This document shows, piece after piece, positions 7,384-15,742 of a stretch of 64,000 bases of DNA. The position numbers and the translations under genes were made by a program. Source of the DNA: Gemmatimonadales bacterium (GTDB taxonomy: Bacteria > Gemmatimonadota > Gemmatimonadetes > Longimicrobiales > Gaopeijiaceae); contig REBS01000081.1 in assembly GCA_007692605.1 (NCBI GenBank), forward strand, positions 1-64,000, given 5' to 3'. Numbering within the stretch: position 1 is the stretch's first letter; each line of letters begins with the position of its first letter. The notes under the pieces are model-generated. The model ran no database searches. It saw nothing but the letters and a program-made list of their open reading frames with translations, and was not told the origin of the DNA.

Positions 7384-8136
7384 GTGAAACCAGAATATGT
7401 ATTCGGTTTTCTTGACGAGTACCTCGGGCACGATGGGTTTCCGGATTATTCGGGCGCCGAGAACGGGCTGCAGGTCGAGGGGGCCGGCCGGGTCACCCGC
7501 ATCGGGGCGGCCGTGGATGCTTCGGAACGAGTACTGGGCCGGGCCGCCGCCGAGGGCGTCGACCTCCTCCTGGTCCATCACGGCCTCTTCTGGGACCCGC
7601 GGCGTCCCCTGACGGGGCGTCGGTACCGAAAGGCGCAGATTCTCATCGAGAGCGGAATGGCCGTCTACAGCTCCCACCTACCCCTCGATGCCCACCCCGA
7701 AGTCGGGAACTGTGCGGTCCTGATGAGGGCGCTCGGGTGGGGGGCGACCGAACGCTTCGGGGAGTGGAAGGGGGTCGAGATCGGCTGGAGGACCTCCACG
7801 GCCGAACCCCGGGACCGGCTGGCCGAACGCCTGGGCGAGGTGGTTGGCGGACCGGTTCAGATCCTCGACGGGGGGCCGGATCGAGTCGAGAAGGTGGGCC
7901 TGGTGACCGGCGGGGGTGGGAGCTTTATCGCGCAGGCCGCCGAAGCCGGGCTGGACACCCTGATCACGGGCGAAGGCGCCCACCACACCTACGTGGACGC
8001 CATGGAACTCGGCGTCAATGTCCTCTATGCGGGTCACTACGCCACGGAGACGTGGGGCGTACGGGCGCTGGCCGAAGTGCTTTCCGAGCGGTTCGGGCTC
8101 CCCTGGCACTTTCTGGACGACCCATCGTCCCTTTGA
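7384..8136 (+). CDS. Nif3-like dinuclear metal centre protein (DUF34/NIF3 family)
   Basis: A 250-residue member of the widespread NIF3 family, sometimes annotated as GTP cyclohydrolase 1 type 2; its in vivo role is unsettled. Metal-ligand motifs are visible: LLLVHHGLFW, YSSHLPLDAHPEVGN, and near the C-terminus TGEGAHHTYVDAMELGVNVLYAGHYATE. The start is a GTG at 7384 with a weak AGGGTGA upstream. Length is typical of the single-domain form without the inserted PII-like domain. It begins immediately after the DnaA-box cluster. Confidence 0.9.
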   Translation: MKPEYVFGFLDEYLGHDGFPDYSGAENGLQVEGAGRVTRIGAAVDASERVLGRAAAEGVDLLLVHHGLFWDPRRPLTGRRYRKAQILIESGMAVYSSHLPLDAHPEVGNCAVLMRALGWGATERFGEWKGVEIGWRTSTAEPRDRLAERLGEVVGGPVQILDGGPDRVEKVGLVTGGGGSFIAQAAEAGLDTLITGEGAHHTYVDAMELGVNVLYAGHYATETWGVRALAEVLSERFGLPWHFLDDPSSL

Positions 8137-8140
8137 GTCC

Positions 8141-10357
8141 TCAGAAGAGACCGTCGAAGTAGAGCAGACCCCGCCAGCCCGGATCCGGCCGCATCGCCCT
8201 CGCCAGCTCGACGCGAATCAGACCGTCCAGGAAGGAGAGTCCGCCTCCCGCTGCGTAATGCCAGTCCTGGAAGGGATCCCTGAGCGGTGCCGGCGGATCG
8301 ATCAGTGGCTGAAAGAGCTTCATGGCATCGGCAAAAAGAATGATCCGGGCTCCGGCCACCCCCCTGCCGAGTTCGCCCCGGACCAGGGTGTACCCCTCTC
8401 CGGCCCGCTCGCCCGCCTGCCCGCCCCGGTAGCTCGCCGGACCACCGGGAAAGAAGTGCCGCTGCTGGGGGAGCTGCCCGACGGCCCCTCCCCCTGCGAC
8501 CTCGAGGGCCCCGGCGAGCCCCGGGGTGAGGGGAATCGCGAGGGCCGCGCCGAGCTGGCCTCTGGCATAGTCCGTCTCGCCGGTGGCGACCTCGACCGCA
8601 GAACGCACGAAGAGTCGGACCCGATCCGGAGCCAGTCCGGACTGCCAGCGATGCACCGCGCGCATACCCGAGTAAAAGCCCTCGTCCGCCGGAAGAACCG
8701 CGGGGAGGCGGCGACCGGAGTCGAACAGCTGTCGAAGGTGGAAGCTGGTTCCCCGCTCCGCGGAGCGATGCCACTCGGCGAACACGGTCAGCTCCGATTC
8801 CGAGCCCGGTGCGCGCCATTCGCGGGAGGCCTCGAGGCCGGCCGCATAGTGGAAGGGGCTCGGTCCGCCCCCGAGGACCAGCGTACTGACCGAGGCGCCG
8901 AGAGCGTGCGGGGCGTCGAAGTCCGCCGAGGGAACGAGTCGGTGATAGGCCCCCAGACTCGAGATCCAGCGGGAATGGTCGGGCTCGAACAAGAGTTCAC
9001 CCGTGGGCAGCAGAGCCTCGGTGCCGATCCGGACCTCACCCGAGAGGCGGCCTGCTCCCCGGGGAAGGGTGACGCGGGCCAGCGCGCCGGTGGCCAGCCC
9101 TTCGACCCGGTTGAAGCGGGTGAGCTCCTCGGTCACCCCCCAGGCGGACTCGAGGGGCGTGCCGGGTGGAGGGCCGAAGCTCCGCAGACGTCGCTCGAGG
9201 GCGTCCAGCTCCGAGCCCGTGAAGGCCACCCGGTCCCGGAAGTCGATCTCGCGAAGCCCCGCGCCTTCCCGAAGCTCAGCGGCCGAGGGAGAGACCACCA
9301 CCACACGCCCCGACGAATCGTCCGCCTCGAGGGTGTCCGCCCGAGCGGATCGGACCTGAAGGTACCACCCATCGGGCAGAGGGTCCGGAATGAGGTCGGC
9401 CGGCTCTTCCTCGTTTACCCAGAGATCGCTCACGACCCACTCGACCACCATGGGGAATCGGGCGAATCGGCCCACGCTTCCCTCCCCTTCAAAGCTGAAG
9501 CGGTACGGCAGCCACCAGGAGAAATCCTGCAGAGAATACTCGACCAGGATGCGTGGAATCTCGAATCCGATCGAGGGAAAGAAGCCGGGAATGTCGCCGT
9601 CGCTCGAGTCGATCCTCAGGTTGAAGGGCCGAGCCGGACGGTACACCGCCCGGACCAGGGCGCCGGTTTCCCGCTCGAACCACATGGAAGCCGCGATCAG
9701 GCGAAAATCGGATCGGCGGGGCAGCACCACGACCTCGGAAAGGGTGATCGGCTCCGCCATACCCGCGAGGGTCAGTCGGAGCGAATCGCCCGACTCGAAC
9801 CGGTAGTGCACACCGGCCGTATCCGCCAGCGGGTGGAGAAACCAGTGTTCCCGCCCACCAAGGAAAAGCTGATCACTGTGCGGATCGAAGGATGCGAGCG
9901 GCGGTGGAAGCTGACTTCCGACCAACTCGCGGGCGTACGACTCCCCTTCATCTCGTTCGTCGTCGAGACTCGACCAGCCCACGATCGGAAACTCCCGCCG
10001 GCCGGCCTCCCACTGCACGAGGCGGTCCCCGGACGCCGTCCACCGCATACGGCCGGACCGCTCCTCCTGGATGATCCCCCGCTCGCGACGGAACCCTCGA
10101 CCGTCGACACCGGCGTAGAGGCGCTCCCATATGCGGCCGTCGAAGGAATCCAGGCCCTCGGCCATGTTCCCGCGCGCCGCACGCGCCCGTTCGACGAGTG
10201 CCCGGACTCCCGGATCCCCGAAGGTATCCGAGGGCGTCGTCCTGTCGGCTGCGGGAACCGGGAACGCCAGGGTCGCGGAAGGGGGGCGCGCTTCCGACGC
10301 CGGGGGCGAGGCCTCGGGAGGCAGCCAGAGTGCGAGCAGAAGCATCAGTGCGGTCAT
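8141..10357 (-). CDS. large outer-membrane protein with C-terminal Omp85-like beta-barrel
   Basis: A 738-residue exported protein. MTALMLLLALWLPPEA forms a short signal-type N-terminus. Residues about 50-390 are a soluble region rich in beta strands with paired tryptophans, not assigned to a known family. From about 400 onward alternating strands suggest a barrel, and FPGGPASYRG near residue 640 resembles the conserved L6 loop of Omp85/TamA barrels. The C-terminal residue is Phe, as in BAM substrates. It is convergent with the Nif3-family gene, with 4 bp between the stops. The function is unknown; surface transport or assembly is only an inference from the barrel. Confidence 0.65.
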   Translation of the reverse strand: MTALMLLLALWLPPEASPPASEARPPSATLAFPVPAADRTTPSDTFGDPGVRALVERARAARGNMAEGLDSFDGRIWERLYAGVDGRGFRRERGIIQEERSGRMRWTASGDRLVQWEAGRREFPIVGWSSLDDERDEGESYARELVGSQLPPPLASFDPHSDQLFLGGREHWFLHPLADTAGVHYRFESGDSLRLTLAGMAEPITLSEVVVLPRRSDFRLIAASMWFERETGALVRAVYRPARPFNLRIDSSDGDIPGFFPSIGFEIPRILVEYSLQDFSWWLPYRFSFEGEGSVGRFARFPMVVEWVVSDLWVNEEEPADLIPDPLPDGWYLQVRSARADTLEADDSSGRVVVVSPSAAELREGAGLREIDFRDRVAFTGSELDALERRLRSFGPPPGTPLESAWGVTEELTRFNRVEGLATGALARVTLPRGAGRLSGEVRIGTEALLPTGELLFEPDHSRWISSLGAYHRLVPSADFDAPHALGASVSTLVLGGGPSPFHYAAGLEASREWRAPGSESELTVFAEWHRSAERGTSFHLRQLFDSGRRLPAVLPADEGFYSGMRAVHRWQSGLAPDRVRLFVRSAVEVATGETDYARGQLGAALAIPLTPGLAGALEVAGGGAVGQLPQQRHFFPGGPASYRGGQAGERAGEGYTLVRGELGRGVAGARIILFADAMKLFQPLIDPPAPLRDPFQDWHYAAGGGLSFLDGLIRVELARAMRPDPGWRGLLYFDGLF

Positions 10358-10587
10358 GCGTGCAGCCCCGGGCAGAAGAGTGAGGGGAGCAGGGCGTCGC
10401 GGCTCTTCGGCGCACCCGACGACGCGAAGGACTTCTCACCCTACGAGTCGGGCAACCGGGAAGTGTCAGCGCTCTGGGCGGAGTCCGCAGGTCCGGCACC
10501 CGCGCCGCCGATCGTCGAAAGGCTCCAGCGCGCGGGGTCCGTGCCGGCCCCGGCGGGAATGGGTTCCGGCCCGCGGGGTGAACCGAC

Positions 10588-10617
10588 TTTCAGCCCCGCC
10601 CCCGCAACAGTTATTAT
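10588..10617 (+). promoter_or_regulatory. weak promoter candidate for the zinc-ribbon gene
   Basis: TTTCAG (10588-10593) and TATTAT (10612-10617) are 18 bp apart, in the otherwise featureless 313-bp gap between two divergent genes (10358-10670). The -10 is good and the -35 poor. Nothing else was recognised in that gap. Confidence 0.35.
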
Positions 10618-10670
10618 ACACCGCTTGTGATCAGCTGTCCCAGCCAAAGATGACGGGAGTTTCTGGATTC

Positions 10671-11456
10671 ATGCATTGTACCCAGTGCGGCACCGAAGGG
10701 GCCGGAGCTTTCTGCGGTTCATGCGGCGCGTCGCTTCGTCCCATGGACTGCCCCTCCTGCGCCGAAGTGATGGAAAAGGGCCTGCGCTTCTGTACCGAGT
10801 GCGGTGGCCCGCTGCGTCTCGAACCGACCGGAAGGGAGCCGTCACCCTCCTCCACCGCGGCGGGCACCCTGCCCTGGGCCCTGACCGGGGTCCTTCTGGT
10901 CGCCCTCCTGGTCGTGGCCGCCTTTCCGATCTTCAGCGACGGCGGGGCCGGAGGCGCTCCCCCTCCCGGGACTCCCCAGGGCGGAGCCCCGGGGCAGCTC
11001 GGGCCCGCGCCGAACGTGGACCTCTCGACGATGACACCACGGGAAGCAGCGGATCGGCTCTTCGAACGGGTCGCGATCGCGATCTCGGCCCAGGACAGCA
11101 CCGAGGTCATGAACTTCCTTCCGATGGCGCTCGACGCCTACGACCTGGCGCGCCCTCTCGACCCCGACGGGCACTTTCACCTGGCGCTCCTGCAGCGCGT
11201 CTCCCTCGACTTCGAACGATCGCTCGAGACCGCGCTCGCGGGGCTGGAACAGGATCCCGACCACCTTCTCCTGCTCTCGGCCGCCGCCGAGGCGCATCTC
11301 GAGATGGACGACGAGGGGCCGGCGCGAGAGTATTACGCGCGCATGCTCGAGGTATGGGACGAACAGATGGCGCGCGACCTCGACGATTATGATCACCATG
11401 CGAACCTGATGCCGATTCTTAGGCAGGATGCGGAGGCCCTTCTTGGAGAGAGATGA
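10671..11456 (+). CDS. double zinc-ribbon membrane protein with periplasmic TPR-like region
   Basis: A 261-residue protein of unknown role. Two short zinc ribbons open it (Cys 3/6/15/18 and Cys 27/30/41/44). A Gly/Pro-rich flank and a single transmembrane helix at about 66-84 follow, then a helical C-terminal half with TPR-like repeats (DLARPLDPDGHFHLALLQ, then the following two helices). The ATG at 10671 has GGGAG 11 bases upstream; an in-frame ATG at 10650 is an alternative. Zinc ribbon-helix-TPR proteins often act as scaffolds, but no partner is evident. The LOG-family gene starts inside its last 29 bases. Confidence 0.7.
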   Translation: MHCTQCGTEGAGAFCGSCGASLRPMDCPSCAEVMEKGLRFCTECGGPLRLEPTGREPSPSSTAAGTLPWALTGVLLVALLVVAAFPIFSDGGAGGAPPPGTPQGGAPGQLGPAPNVDLSTMTPREAADRLFERVAIAISAQDSTEVMNFLPMALDAYDLARPLDPDGHFHLALLQRVSLDFERSLETALAGLEQDPDHLLLLSAAAEAHLEMDDEGPAREYYARMLEVWDEQMARDLDDYDHHANLMPILRQDAEALLGER

Positions 11457-12183
11457 CGGACGACGCCCTTCGCGGGCCCGAACCGAAGACGAACGCCTCC
11501 TCGAGGGGGACGAACGAGACCCAGATGCCCCTGTCCGCGATGCGACCGACGCCTGGCGGGTCTTCCGGGTGATGGGAGAGTTCGTGGAAGGCTTCGAGGT
11601 GCTCTCTTCGACCGGACCGGCGATCTCGATCTTCGGATCGGCCCGAACGCTCCCGGACGATCCCATGTACGAAGCATGCCGGGAGACCGCGGCACTCCTG
11701 GGCCGAGCCGGCTACAGTATCATCACCGGCGGCGGCCCCGGAATGATGGAGGCCGGAAATCGCGGGGCTCGAGAAGCGGGCGCCCTGTCGGTCGGGTGCA
11801 ACATCGAACTCCCCTTCGAACAGGGAATGAACCCCTACGTGGATGTCGGGGTCGATTTTCGATACTTCTTCGTCCGAAAGACGATGTTCGTGAAGTACTC
11901 CCAGGGCTACGTCATCTTCCCCGGCGGATTCGGCACCCTCGACGAGCTCTTCGAGTCGCTCACCCTGATCCAGACCGGGAAGATCCACAATTTCCCGGTG
12001 GTGCTCTTCGGGACGGAGTACTGGGAGGGGCTTCTGGAGTGGATTCGCGCCCGCCTTCTGAGTGAGGGAAACATCACTCCACCCGACCTGAAGCTGCTTC
12101 AGCTGACCGACGATCCGGCCGAGGTGGTCCGACTGATCGAGGAGACGAGCCCCCCTTCCGGAAGGTTGCCCCGAAACCTCTGA
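11428..12183 (+). CDS. LOG-family (TIGR00730) nucleotide phosphoribohydrolase
   Basis: A 251-residue Rossmann-fold protein of the lysine-decarboxylase-like LOG family, whose characterised members hydrolyse nucleoside 5'-monophosphates to base and ribose 5-phosphate. Signatures are ISIFGSART, GGGPGMMEAGNRGA and the catalytic PGG-x-GT-x3-E motif in FPGGFGTLDELFE. The N-terminal extension ending WRVFRVMGEFVEGFE is shared by the larger bacterial subgroup, supporting the start at 11428 even though it overlaps the previous gene by 29 nt; AGGCAGG immediately precedes the ATG. Translational coupling to the zinc-ribbon gene is likely. Confidence 0.88.
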   Translation: MRRPFLERDDGRRPSRARTEDERLLEGDERDPDAPVRDATDAWRVFRVMGEFVEGFEVLSSTGPAISIFGSARTLPDDPMYEACRETAALLGRAGYSIITGGGPGMMEAGNRGAREAGALSVGCNIELPFEQGMNPYVDVGVDFRYFFVRKTMFVKYSQGYVIFPGGFGTLDELFESLTLIQTGKIHNFPVVLFGTEYWEGLLEWIRARLLSEGNITPPDLKLLQLTDDPAEVVRLIEETSPPSGRLPRNL

Positions 12184-12195
12184 TCGTGCTATCAT
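12166..12195 (+). promoter_or_regulatory. candidate promoter for the lipA-pdh operon
   Basis: TTGCCC (12166-12171) and TATCAT (12190-12195) are 18 bp apart, overlapping the end of the LOG-family gene. A start near 12202 would give a leader of about 220 nt before lipA. Confidence 0.45.
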
Positions 12196-12255
12196 CATTG
12201 AAAAGAATGGACACCTGCCACCGGACCCGATCGTGGAGTGCGGTCCCGCCGGGTT

Positions 12256-12291
12256 GCGCTCTCCGCCTTGATCGCGAGGGGGCTTTTTTTT
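12256..12291 (+). terminator. intrinsic-terminator-like hairpin with T8 run
   Basis: GCGCTCT near 12256-12262 can pair with GAGGGGGC (12276-12283), allowing G-U pairs, and is followed directly by eight T residues at 12284-12291. That is the longest T run noticed in an intergenic region here. It may end the upstream LOG-gene transcript or act as an attenuator, because the candidate lipA promoter lies upstream of it. Confidence 0.5.
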
Positions 12292-12325
12292 CGACCTGAG
12301 ATTCCGACGCACGAGCGACCCGACT

Positions 12326-12346
12326 CTCCGGGGAACGTCCCCGGAG
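12326..12346 (+). promoter_or_regulatory. perfect 8-bp hairpin in the lipA leader
   Basis: CTCCGGGG and CCCCGGAG form a perfect stem around a 5-nt loop (AACGT). No T run follows, so it is not a simple terminator. It lies 78 bp before the lipA ATG, so it may be part of a regulatory leader. Confidence 0.4.
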
Positions 12347-12424
12347 CCCGGATCATTCCGGTTCGATGGCTGAACGCTCATCGGCGTCCGACAAGGACCC
12401 CGAGGGCAGCAAGGAGATAGATTG

Positions 12425-13540
12425 ATGGCCGATACGTTGACCCGCCCGCCGGGGGGATACCATCCCGGCGCCAAGGACACGGGGATCGTGAAGCCGAAAG
12501 GTACCGCGACCATTCGAGCGCACGAGGGGATCGAGACGGTCCCCATGGGCGATCGCAAGCCGAGCTGGCTCAAGGTGCGGTCTCCCGGAGGCCGGAACTA
12601 CAACCGCCTCAAGAAGCTGATGCGCAGCCAGTCGCTCCACACCGTGTGTGAGGAGGCCGGCTGTCCGAACATCGGAGAGTGCTGGGAGGCCGGCACGGCG
12701 ACCTTCATGATCCTGGGCGATGTGTGCACTCGGGCGTGCAAGTACTGCGCGGTGGCCCACGGGATGCCCACCGAGCTCGACGAGGACGAGCCGCGTCGTG
12801 TGGCCGAGACCGTCGAGGCGATGGAGCTCGAGCACTGCGTGATCACCTCGGTGAACCGTGACGAGCTGCCGGACGGGGGCGCGGCGATCTACGCCGACAC
12901 GATCCGGCAGATCCACGAGCGCGTGCCGGGCTGCTCGGTCGAGGTGCTGATCCCCGACTTCAAGGGCGACGAAGAGGCGCTGAAGGTAGTGATGGATGCC
13001 CGGCCCGCAATCCTCGGCCACAACCTCGAGACGGTGGACCGCCTTCATCCGGACGTGCGTCCGGGAGGCCGATACTGGAGATCGATCTCCTTCCTGGGGG
13101 CGGCCAAGCGCATCGACGCCTCGATCCTGACCAAGACCGGGATCATCCTGGGGATGGGCGAGCGCGAGGACGAACTCCGACAGGCGATGGCCGACCTTCG
13201 TGAGGCGGCGGTCGACATCCTGACGCTGGGCCAGTACCTGCGTCCCTCTCGGGACCATATTCCCGTGGCCCGCTGGGTCACCCCCGACGAATTCCGCGAG
13301 TGGAAGCGGGTCGGGGAAGAGGAATTCGGGTTCCGCCACGTCGAGTCCGGACCGCTGGTGCGCTCCTCGTACCATGCCAAGGAGCAGGCCCGCGACTTGG
13401 TCGCGGGGGGCCCGGGTGCGATTCAGGAGGTGCTCGAGAAGGACATTCCCGCTCCCGCCGAGGTGCCGGGGCTGAACCTGGTCCAGCTCGAAATGGGACG
13501 GAACGGAAACAAAGCGGATACCGGAGGTGAACCCCGATGA
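12425..13540 (+). CDS. lipA: lipoyl synthase LipA (radical SAM)
   Basis: A 371-residue enzyme that inserts two sulfurs into protein-bound octanoyl groups to make lipoate. The auxiliary cluster motif CEEAGCPNIGEC lies near residues 75-86 and the radical-SAM motif CTRACKYC near 101-108. The conserved C-terminal RSSYHA supplies the Ser ligand. AAGGAGAT just upstream supports either the ATG at 12425 or the TTG at 12422. It is slightly longer than the 320-residue norm because of about 45 extra N-terminal residues. Its stop overlaps the pdhA start in ATGA, so lipoate synthesis is coupled to the enzyme complex that needs it. Confidence 0.97.
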   Translation: MADTLTRPPGGYHPGAKDTGIVKPKGTATIRAHEGIETVPMGDRKPSWLKVRSPGGRNYNRLKKLMRSQSLHTVCEEAGCPNIGECWEAGTATFMILGDVCTRACKYCAVAHGMPTELDEDEPRRVAETVEAMELEHCVITSVNRDELPDGGAAIYADTIRQIHERVPGCSVEVLIPDFKGDEEALKVVMDARPAILGHNLETVDRLHPDVRPGGRYWRSISFLGAAKRIDASILTKTGIILGMGEREDELRQAMADLREAAVDILTLGQYLRPSRDHIPVARWVTPDEFREWKRVGEEEFGFRHVESGPLVRSSYHAKEQARDLVAGGPGAIQEVLEKDIPAPAEVPGLNLVQLEMGRNGNKADTGGEPR

Positions 13541-14622
13541 CCGATACCAGCACCATGAGCCGCGAGGCCGGGAAGGGAGACGAGTCGATGACGGGTCTGG
13601 AAGGATTCGAGACGGATCAGCTGAAGGGTTTCCTGAAGGAGATGCTGCTCTACCGCCGCTTCGAGGAGAAGGCCGAAGAGGCCTACGCGATCGGCAAGAT
13701 CGGCGGTTTCTGCCACCTGCATATCGGCCAGGAGGCGGTGGCCCTGGGCTTCATCGGGCCGCTCCGCAAGGACGACTACGTGATCACCGCGTACCGGGAT
13801 CACACGCAGGCGCTGGCGAAGGGGGTGGAAGCGAACGCGGTGATGGCCGAGCTGTACGGACGCGACAGCGGCGCCGTGCGTGGGAAGGGGGGCTCGATGC
13901 ACATCTTCGACGTGGAGAAGGGCTTCATGGGTGGCCATGGGATCGTGGGTGCTCAGGTCCCGCTGGCGGCCGGACTGGGCTTCGCGATCAAGTACCGCGA
14001 GGAGGATCGCATCTGCGTCTGCTTCATGGGAGACGCCGCCGTGAACCAGGGGGCCTTCCACGAGGCGCTGAACATGGCCGCCATCTGGAAGCTGCCCGTG
14101 CTCTTCGTCGTCGAGAACAACGAGTACGGGATGGGCACCGCCTTCAGCCGAGTGAGCGCGCTGCCGGTCAAGGAGCGGGCCGCCGGGCTCGGGGTTCCGG
14201 CGCATCATGTGAACGCCCAGGACATCCTCGCGACCTGGACGCTGGTCGAGGAACTGGTCGAGAAGATCCGGGCCGGGGAAGGTCCCCAGTACGTCGACGC
14301 ACGGACGTACCGGTTCAAGGGGCACTCGATGTCGGACCCCGTCTCGGGGACCTATCGCAGCAAGGACGAGGTCGAGTCGAAGGTGAAACAGGAGGACCCG
14401 ATCTCGCTGCTCCGCGATCGGCTCTTCGACGCCGAGCTTCTGACCGAGGACGAACTCGCGGAGATGGACCGTGAGGTACGCGCCGTGGTGGACGAGGCCG
14501 CCGACTTCGCCGAAGAGGCGCCCTTCCCGGCACGCGAGGAGCTCTACACCCACGTGTACAGCGAAGTGAACGAGCACGGCCGACTGTTCTTCGATGGCCG
14601 CGACCGCGAAGGGGAGGATTGA
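13537..14622 (+). CDS. pdhA: pyruvate dehydrogenase E1 component, alpha subunit
   Basis: A 361-residue thiamine-diphosphate-dependent E1 alpha, which with E1 beta decarboxylates pyruvate and acetylates lipoyl-E2. Motifs are [27 protein letters not shown], the ThDP/Mg site [15 protein letters not shown] (Ala where many have Gly), ENNEYGMGT, and the phosphorylation-loop-like [10 protein letters not shown]. The ATG overlaps the lipA stop by 4 nt. It is followed by pdhB with a 2-bp gap and a strong GGGGAGG. The alpha-beta heterotetrameric E1 is the type found in many Gram-positives and mitochondria rather than E. coli AceE. Confidence 0.95.
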   Translation: MTDTSTMSREAGKGDESMTGLEGFETDQLKGFLKEMLLYRRFEEKAEEAYAIGKIGGFCHLHIGQEAVALGFIGPLRKDDYVITAYRDHTQALAKGVEANAVMAELYGRDSGAVRGKGGSMHIFDVEKGFMGGHGIVGAQVPLAAGLGFAIKYREEDRICVCFMGDAAVNQGAFHEALNMAAIWKLPVLFVVENNEYGMGTAFSRVSALPVKERAAGLGVPAHHVNAQDILATWTLVEELVEKIRAGEGPQYVDARTYRFKGHSMSDPVSGTYRSKDEVESKVKQEDPISLLRDRLFDAELLTEDELAEMDREVRAVVDEAADFAEEAPFPAREELYTHVYSEVNEHGRLFFDGRDREGED

Positions 14623-14624
14623 TC

Positions 14625-15626
14625 ATGCAGACCATCACCTACCGGGAAGCGCTGAACCAGGCGCTCGCCGAAGAGATGGAACGGGACGACACCGTGTTCC
14701 TGATGGGCGAAGAGGTTGCGGAGTACGATGGAGCCTACAAGGTCTCGAAAGGCCTCCTCGAAAAGTTTGGGGACCGGCGCGTGGTCGACTCTCCGATCGC
14801 GGAACTCGGGTTTGCCGGGCTCGGGGTCGGCGCCGCGATGGGTGGGCTGCGTCCGGTGATCGAGTTCATGACCTTCAACTTCTCGATCCTGGCGCTCGAC
14901 CAGGTGATCAACTCGGCCGCCAAGACCTTCTACATGACCGGCGGGCAGCTTCCGGTGCCGATGGTCTTTCGGGGCCCCACCGGAGCGGCGCTTCAGCTCT
15001 CGGCGCAGCATTCGCAGGCCTGCGAGACCTGGTACGTGCACGCGCCCGGGATCAAACTGGTCACTCCGGGCACGCCGGCCGATGCGAAGGGCCTGCTGAA
15101 GGCCGCGATTCGTGACAATGACCCCGTGGCGTTCATGGAGGGAGAACTCCTCTATAACCTGAAGGGAGAGGTCCCGGACGTCGAGGACGGGGACTTCGTG
15201 ATCCCGCTCGGCAAGGCCGATGTGAAGCGCGAGGGTTCCGACGTCTCGATCATCACACACGGCAAGATGGTGCATGTGGCGCTGCAGGCCGCGAAGAAGC
15301 TCGAGAAGGACGGCATCGATGCCGAGGTCCTCGACCTGCGGAGCCTGCGTCCTCTCGATGTCGAGGCGATCCTGGCCACCGTCCACAAGACAAACCGGGT
15401 CGTGTATCTCGAAGAGGGTTGGCCGTATGCCGGGATCGGGGCGCAGATTGCCGCCACCATCCAGGAGGAGGCCTTCGATTACCTCGACGCGCCGATCCTC
15501 CGGGTGACGCAGGCGGATGTCCCGATGCCCTACGCGAAGAACCTGGAGCAGATCGCGAAGCCCGACGCGGACCGTGTCGTGCGGGCGTGCAACCGGGTGC
15601 TGTACCGGAACGGGTCCGCGGACTGA
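14625..15626 (+). CDS. pdhB: pyruvate dehydrogenase E1 component, beta subunit
   Basis: A 333-residue transketolase-type beta subunit. [39 protein letters not shown], and [17 protein letters not shown] are hallmark stretches. The C-terminal transketolase domain contains [17 protein letters not shown]. The ATG at 14625 follows GGGGAGG (14611-14617) with good spacing; the TTG at 14619 is a less likely alternative. It sits between pdhA and pdhC, and the three genes form one operon with lipA. Confidence 0.95.
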   Translation: MQTITYREALNQALAEEMERDDTVFLMGEEVAEYDGAYKVSKGLLEKFGDRRVVDSPIAELGFAGLGVGAAMGGLRPVIEFMTFNFSILALDQVINSAAKTFYMTGGQLPVPMVFRGPTGAALQLSAQHSQACETWYVHAPGIKLVTPGTPADAKGLLKAAIRDNDPVAFMEGELLYNLKGEVPDVEDGDFVIPLGKADVKREGSDVSIITHGKMVHVALQAAKKLEKDGIDAEVLDLRSLRPLDVEAILATVHKTNRVVYLEEGWPYAGIGAQIAATIQEEAFDYLDAPILRVTQADVPMPYAKNLEQIAKPDADRVVRACNRVLYRNGSAD

Positions 15627-15742
15627 TCGGACCGGGCCGGCTGCGGCCCGCTGAAGAATTCGACGATTGCCGGGGGTGGATTGCCACTCCCCGAACCTGA
15701 GTGCTCCCCCCGGGAGCAAACGCGCAGAAGCGAGGCAGACGC

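Noticed and set aside
8018..10630. Very long open frame on the + strand antisense to the outer-membrane protein
   Set aside because: Third-position GC bias opens shadow frames; the - strand frame has a signal peptide and barrel pattern, the + frame is Arg/Gly/Pro-rich without motifs.
12290..12330. TPP-riboswitch-like CTGAGA string in the lipA leader
   Set aside because: The remaining conserved TPP elements are missing.
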